DNA of 64,000 nucleotides, from contig JACKBN010000009.1 in assembly GCA_020634565.1 (NCBI GenBank), positions 178,083-242,082 of the forward strand, read 5' to 3'. The position numbers and the translations under genes are program-made. This document shows positions 59,699 to 64,000 of the stretch, piece after piece. The notes below the pieces were generated by a model, which was given only the letters and a program-made list of their open reading frames with translations, was not told the origin of the DNA and searched no databases. This DNA is from Ardenticatenaceae bacterium (lineage in GTDB: Bacteria; Chloroflexota; Anaerolineae; Promineifilales; Promineifilaceae). Every line of letters starts with the position of its first letter. Positions within the stretch are counted from its first letter, which is position 1.

Positions 59699-62116
59699 TT
59701 AACTGTAGGCACGCCGTAAATGGCAGAGAGTTGTAAAGGCAGCTTCACTCACCTGAAAATCTGAATCGCGAGCGGCCGTTTCCAGAGCTGGCATCGCATC
59801 TAAAGCAGGCAAATGGCTGAGCAAGGTGGCTGCCGAAGAGCGCAGCTTTGTGTCGTCAGATTCGCTGAGCAGCTGAACTAGAAATGGCATAGCCGCCGCG
59901 CCATCAGGGACAATACGGCCGTTCTGACGAAACTCCATCGTCAACCAACGCTGATCTGCCGGGTTTGGCTGCTCCCAAACGGCCGCTTTGCGCCGCGCAC
60001 GCAGCACTTCCAATGCCCCGTTAGCCGCCGAGCGCACAAACCATTCGTCATCATGCCGTTCCACCTGAATGAGCTGCTTCTCTATCCAGGCTTCATCCAG
60101 CAGCGACAGCCCCAACACCGCCGCCCGCCGCACCTGAATATCATTATCGCTTAGCGCTTCTTGCAAGATTTCCGTGCCGCGCGGCCCGTTCAGGGCCAGT
60201 CCCTCTGCCGCAATCTGGTTCAGCGTCTCGTCCTCGCCGATGAGAGCCGCCAGCAACGGCCGTTCCGCCAGTGGATGATGTTGATGCAAGAGTACGCCGT
60301 AAACGGCCGTTTGCCGCACCAGCTCATCCCCATCTGTAATCATTTGCGCCAGCAAACCCATCGCCTGATCATCGCCTAAGCGGGACAAAGCCGCCGTGCC
60401 CAACTGCCGCAAAAATGGATCCGATCGCTCCAAAAGCTGCGAAACAAAGGTGACCACCCCCGGTTCAGCCGAACCCGCCAGCGCCGCCATGGCACGTTGG
60501 CGAATAACGTGCGTAAACGATGGGCCAGAGCGAATCATTTGCCCCAGCAAAATCATTACCTGCCGCCGCCATTCCCCTTTTTCGGCCGTTAGCGGCAGCC
60601 AGGAAGCCGCCTGGAACACCGATTCGCGCGACGGCGACGTATCTTTTCCTTGCAGCAATTGCTTGGCCAGCGCTGCCGGATTTTGCTGCGCCACATAAAA
60701 ACGCAGCGCCTGCGCCCAGGCGTCCTCATGCAGATGGGCAGCCGCCGCAGCTTCACCCTGCTGCGCCAAATGACCCGCCGCGAAAAAGTCGCGCCACAGC
60801 GTGCCGCGATAGCTCACGCTGCCATTGCTCCACACCACAAACAACGGCGTCTGCTTCACCGACTTTTGCAGCTGATTGGCCACGCCGCGATTAACTTCGC
60901 CGTCCGCCTGCTGGCTCATCGCTTCAGCAACGGCCGTTACGTCCGCTGGCGTCAGCGCCACTTTGCCTTCATCCAGCATTTGGAAGGCCAACTGCTGCCA
61001 AAATGTAACGGTCTGGGGTTCAGGTGGCTGCTTGCCACCCACAACAGAAATGCTTTCCTGCATTAATTCATAAGCGGGCAACGGCCGTTTGGGATCGTCT
61101 GCCAGCGATGACAAGGCACGTACCCAAAAATTGAGCGTCGTCGTGGCCACTGTTTGCCCCGGCTGCCAAAAATAAGGCAAACGCGGCGTCTTGCTGATGG
61201 ACAGCGCCTGCGTCGCCTGCTCGGCAAACTTCTCCACTTCGCCCAGACGCCAGGGTTGTAAAGTGGTCCAGGTAAACTCCAGCTCTAGCAGTAAGCCGTG
61301 TCCTGTCAGTCCGGCGGCTACAAATGTTTGCGTTTGTGGATATTTGCGCAGCAGCGCTTCCAGCCATTCAGCCACATTCGGCCGTTTGTCCGTGGCCAAC
61401 TCATTCCAGCCATCTATGAGCAGCAGCACCTGCCCCGCTTTCAGCTTTTGATGCAGCAAATCCTTGATGCCCGGACTGGTCAGCGGATTGGCTCGCTTTT
61501 GCAAAGCACTGGCCAAAATCGCCTCTGCATCATCCAATTCGTCACCCACCGCAACGCCCAACTCGGCCAGATGGATCAGCACCGGCAGTGTGTTTGCCAG
61601 GGAGACATCCGCGCTATCCGCCGTCGCCACCGCACAGCGATGGGCCAGGTGCGCCAGCAAGGTTGTCTTCCCTACCCCCGATTGCCCGGCAAGGATTACG
61701 CGACGGCCGTTCCGCAGCAGTTGGTCAATTGTCATCGTTGGCGGCACAGGCAAGCCCATCCCTCCGGCCCACTCCGGCCAGAGGTAGGCAAACGCCGTCG
61801 CGCCCCGATCTTCTGGCAGCAGCGTCGGATCATCCAACGGAGCCAGCAAGCGGGGCGCCACAAAGAGGCTATCCAGGCCCGTTTCTTTGCCCAGCAAATG
61901 ATGGGTGTTGGCATAAACGGCCGTTTCACTGAGAAACCGTACCGCCACGCCAGAACGCAAATGAGCAATGCGCTCCCGTATCCAACCCGTCATCAGGGCG
62001 TACCGTCGGCGCAGCAACGGCCGTAGCCGCACAAAGCCATAAGCCACTGCCAAACCCAACAGGAGCCCCAGAACAAAAGAAAGTGTATCAAACTGCCAAT
62101 TTTGGAATGATTGCAT
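59699..62116 (-). CDS. Membrane-anchored NACHT NTPase with C-terminal HEAT repeats
   Basis: 805 residues. N-terminal membrane helix (LSFVLGLLLGLAVAYGFV, ~12-29). NACHT ATPase: Walker A ILAGQSGVGKTTLLAHLA (~140-157), Walker B AGQVLLLIDGWNEL, and a winged-helix/arm region to ~450. The C-terminal ~350 residues are HEAT/armadillo-like repeats (EALSDNDIQVRRAAVLGLSLLDE; LLSESDDTKLRSSAATLLSHL). No effector domain is obvious. STAND proteins of this layout act as signal switches, some in antiviral defence; defence here is inference. There is no RBS: the ATG follows a short gene's stop by 3 bp. Confidence 0.88.
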   Translation of the reverse strand: MQSFQNWQFDTLSFVLGLLLGLAVAYGFVRLRPLLRRRYALMTGWIRERIAHLRSGVAVRFLSETAVYANTHHLLGKETGLDSLFVAPRLLAPLDDPTLLPEDRGATAFAYLWPEWAGGMGLPVPPTMTIDQLLRNGRRVILAGQSGVGKTTLLAHLAHRCAVATADSADVSLANTLPVLIHLAELGVAVGDELDDAEAILASALQKRANPLTSPGIKDLLHQKLKAGQVLLLIDGWNELATDKRPNVAEWLEALLRKYPQTQTFVAAGLTGHGLLLELEFTWTTLQPWRLGEVEKFAEQATQALSISKTPRLPYFWQPGQTVATTTLNFWVRALSSLADDPKRPLPAYELMQESISVVGGKQPPEPQTVTFWQQLAFQMLDEGKVALTPADVTAVAEAMSQQADGEVNRGVANQLQKSVKQTPLFVVWSNGSVSYRGTLWRDFFAAGHLAQQGEAAAAAHLHEDAWAQALRFYVAQQNPAALAKQLLQGKDTSPSRESVFQAASWLPLTAEKGEWRRQVMILLGQMIRSGPSFTHVIRQRAMAALAGSAEPGVVTFVSQLLERSDPFLRQLGTAALSRLGDDQAMGLLAQMITDGDELVRQTAVYGVLLHQHHPLAERPLLAALIGEDETLNQIAAEGLALNGPRGTEILQEALSDNDIQVRRAAVLGLSLLDEAWIEKQLIQVERHDDEWFVRSAANGALEVLRARRKAAVWEQPNPADQRWLTMEFRQNGRIVPDGAAAMPFLVQLLSESDDTKLRSSAATLLSHLPALDAMPALETAARDSDFQVSEAAFTTLCHLRRAYS

Positions 62117-62119
62117 AAG

Positions 62120-62308
62120 TTAGTTATTGTGATCGTCGTTGAATGGGAAAATTATAACACGGCCGTTGCGCTCGCCGATAAAAAATTTACGTCCCTTACA
62201 CAGATCAACTTTACCCATCCCCTGTAAAACCAAACGCACCTGGAAAAATGAAAGGAAAATGTGTTCTGACGCCGGAGTATTGCCCAGCTCACAAACCGTG
62301 CGTATCAT
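62120..62308 (-). CDS. Small 62-residue protein upstream of the NACHT gene
   Basis: Ends three bases before the NACHT ATG, which has no RBS of its own, so translational coupling is plausible and supports this being a real gene. Sequence is globular-looking (FFQVRLVLQGMGKVDLCKGRKFFIGE). No known domain; it might sense or inhibit the ATPase. The RBS is weak (AAGGATC, distant). Confidence 0.45.
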   Translation of the reverse strand: MIRTVCELGNTPASEHIFLSFFQVRLVLQGMGKVDLCKGRKFFIGERNGRVIIFPFNDDHNN

Positions 62309-62936
62309 TAGACGACAATCTAACGTAGTGTGATCCTTATTCCTAACTATAAACCTTTTCGTAAGTAAAAATGTAACTTAGCCTAGATATGGTACTCCAG
62401 TCTCATACTATGGAACTAATAAAATAGCGGAATAGCGAAAAAATCAAGTATTCGTGAAGTAACAAAGCGTAACCCCTTATAAACCAAAGTTTGTATAACA
62501 AATTAAATAGCAAAACCTAATACATCTTGTTTAACGAAAAGCACGCAAACAATATTGATCAATTTATGGAAGGTGCTACTTAAATCAACCACTGAATCGG
62601 GCTAACCAACAAATTGCCAACGACCTACTGGCATAGGAGCGTAATTTGTAAGTTGGCCATTACCTGATCGCATTTCATCAGGTAAGTCACAGAAAACGAG
62701 ACGATCGCGAACAGATTTTCAGCCTAAATCGGCCGTTTTCCAAAACTTACAACAAACTGCACTCAAATATTTTTTAACTTTTGCAGATTGTTCTAGCGCC
62801 AACCAATAAAATGAAAAACTTTGAACAAGGAGGTGGTCATCTCAAAAAATTGCTGAGAAACGTCAAGAAAGTTAAGTTGGAAGATTAACTTAAGAAACAT
62901 TACACCTTACAATGATTCAACAAAACAGGAGAACAG
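62309..62936. other. 628-bp AT-rich intergenic region before the subtilase gene
   Basis: No long gene. TTACCTGAT / ATCAGGTAA (62660-62685) is a perfect 9-bp hairpin. AAGGAGGTGG (62826-62835) is a near-perfect RBS but opens no long frame; it lies within a 25-codon frame at 62811-62888. Palindrome copies are almost absent here. Confidence 0.55.
62811..62888 (+). CDS. Possible 25-residue basic peptide
   Basis: ATG to TAA, 25 codons (MKNFEQGGGHLKKLLRNVKK then VKLED). Amphipathic, Lys-rich. No RBS before its ATG; the strong AAGGAGGTG lies inside the frame. Could be chance. Confidence 0.2.
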   Translation: MKNFEQGGGHLKKLLRNVKKVKLED

Positions 62937-64000
62937 ATGTTTAAGAAAAATCCCAAAAAGAGTGTACTTACACTGCTGCTGTTAGCATTGCTTACACTCG
63001 TCCTGGTGCTTTCCTCAGCCTCCCTAGGCTTCGCTCAGGACGGGGGCATTACCGCAACAGGCAGCGTTTCTGTAGACTCAGAATTCACCAACAGCAAAAT
63101 CGTCTCTAACCGAATCGAAGTTGGCGAGTTGGAAGAAGTAAACGTTATCATCACCGTCGATGAATCCATCGATGCTGCTTCCCTCAAAGATGCCCTCGGT
63201 GCTTACGGCCAGGTAACATACGAATACAACAAAGTATTCAACGGTGTTGCCATTTCCCGCGTTGCCGGTGGTAACCTGGATGCCATTGCCGCCCTTTCTG
63301 GCGTAACCGGTATCTATCTGGATGAGGAAGTTGAACTGACCACAGATGCCGGTCCCCAGTGGATTGGCGCTCCCACCGTTTGGGAAGCGCTCGGTGGCCA
63401 GGAAAACGCTGGTGAAGGCGTTATCGTTGGTATTTTGGACTCCGGCGTTTGGCCAGAGAATCCTTCCTTTGCTGACCCCGACCCCAACGGCAACCCCTAT
63501 CCTGCTCCCGCAACCACATACACCTGTGATTTGGGCAGCGTACGTGCCGATGGCTCTGACCTCGGTCTGGATTTCGACTGTAACAACAAACTGATCGGTG
63601 CTTATCGTTTCATGGCTACCTTCGACGCCAATCGTGAAAAGATGGATGGTGAATTCCTCTCTGCTCGCGACAATGACGGACATGGTTCCCACACTGCCAG
63701 CACCGTTGCTGGTAACAGCAATGTTACTGCCGACGTATTGGGTGGCACCCTGGGTATCATCTCTGGTGTGGCTCCCCGCGCTCAAATCATTGCCTACAAA
63801 GTCTGTGGTTCCGTACCCGGCACCTCCAGCTGCTTCGGCAGTGACTCTGTAGCGGCCGTTGAACAAGCTATCATCGATGGCGTTGATGTTATCAACTTCT
63901 CCATCGGTGGTGGTAGCGATCCCTACAACGACATCGTAGAACAAGCTTTCTCCGTTGCTTATGACAATGGCGTATTTGTTGCTGCTTCCGCTGGTAACTC
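62937..64000 (+). CDS. Secreted subtilisin-like serine protease (S8), 5' part only
   Basis: At least 354 residues; the 3' end is outside the window. RBS AGGAG 6 nt before ATG. Signal peptide (TLLLLALLTLVLVLSSASLGFA). A propeptide/inhibitor I9-like region (~45-130: VNVIITVDESIDAASLKDALGAYGQV). S8 catalytic motifs: Asp in VGILDSGVWPENPSF (~165) and His in DNDGHGSHTAST (~245); the Ser lies beyond the edge. Insertions before the His suit the lactocepin/PA-subtilase group. Degrades protein outside the cell. Confidence 0.95.
   Translation, partial: MFKKNPKKSVLTLLLLALLTLVLVLSSASLGFAQDGGITATGSVSVDSEFTNSKIVSNRIEVGELEEVNVIITVDESIDAASLKDALGAYGQVTYEYNKVFNGVAISRVAGGNLDAIAALSGVTGIYLDEEVELTTDAGPQWIGAPTVWEALGGQENAGEGVIVGILDSGVWPENPSFADPDPNGNPYPAPATTYTCDLGSVRADGSDLGLDFDCNNKLIGAYRFMATFDANREKMDGEFLSARDNDGHGSHTASTVAGNSNVTADVLGGTLGIISGVAPRAQIIAYKVCGSVPGTSSCFGSDSVAAVEQAIIDGVDVINFSIGGGSDPYNDIVEQAFSVAYDNGVFVAASAGN

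Noticed and set aside
62937..64000. Subtilase as the leader protease of the lanthipeptide
   Set aside because: It is over 50 kb from the cluster, has its own leader region, and the C39 transporter already explains Gly-Gly cleavage.

Overview
The window reads as a chromosomal segment of a Chloroflexota bacterium, most like the filamentous Anaerolineae/Ardenticatenia group. This is an inference. It rests on secreted proteins with long TPT/TNTP-rich linkers, many paralogous small house-cleaning proteins, GTG and TTG starts, no outer-membrane genes, and a periplasmic-type adaptor that is unusually short. The palindrome ACGGCCGT is scattered over the whole window at roughly one copy per 0.5-1 kb, inside and outside genes, like HIP1 in cyanobacteria. 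No rRNA, tRNA, CRISPR array or intact insertion sequence was seen.

Region 1 (1-15.5 kb) is a ribosomal-peptide (RiPP) island. A four-cysteine lanthipeptide precursor with a nitrile-hydratase-like leader and a Gly-Gly cleavage site (9020-9361) is accompanied by a LanM synthetase with a three-cysteine (CCG) zinc site, a short HlyD-like adaptor and two NHLM-type ABC transporters, the first with an intact C39 peptidase. Three parts are unusual: (i) a flavoprotein oxidase fused to a C39-like domain whose catalytic Cys is Ser; (ii) a RibF/FAD-synthetase-like protein with a degenerate nucleotide site; (iii) at the left edge, a ComQ-like isoprenoid synthase next to a 76-residue peptide with a Trp near its C terminus, reminiscent of ComX. 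A repeated box (TGTGACTTTGA and variants) lies upstream of both plus-strand operons.

Region 2 (15.5-25 kb) holds a GH13 branching-enzyme-like protein, a dual-specificity phosphatase, a 1164-residue surface protein with two P-domains, and mutS. mutS carries an in-frame repeat insertion that includes tandem heptamers.

Region 3 (25-34.8 kb) is a dense run of small, mostly plus-strand genes: VOC, AraC, DUF1801, HhH, DinB, alkyltransferase-like, FMN-binding, DUF6157, BNR propeller, MoaD/ThiS-like, DUF1697, PhnB, YdeI-like, DHFR-like and a methyltransferase. These look like stress and detoxification functions, interleaved with CTCTGCG-type repeats.

Region 4 (34.8-56 kb) is mainly housekeeping and envelope: peptidase U32, VIT1, GrpB, a BaiN-like flavoprotein, dnaN with a plausible promoter, a cold-shock gene, a flippase-like/FAD oxidoreductase/UDP-sugar dehydrogenase set, an active M16 peptidase and an inactive homologue, a ClC channel, acpS, a PIG-L deacetylase and a TPR protein.

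Region 5 (56-64 kb) has duplicated small membrane proteins, a secreted clan GH-A glycosidase, an EVE protein, a membrane-anchored NACHT-HEAT ATPase, and the 5' part of a subtilisin-like exported protease that runs off the right edge.
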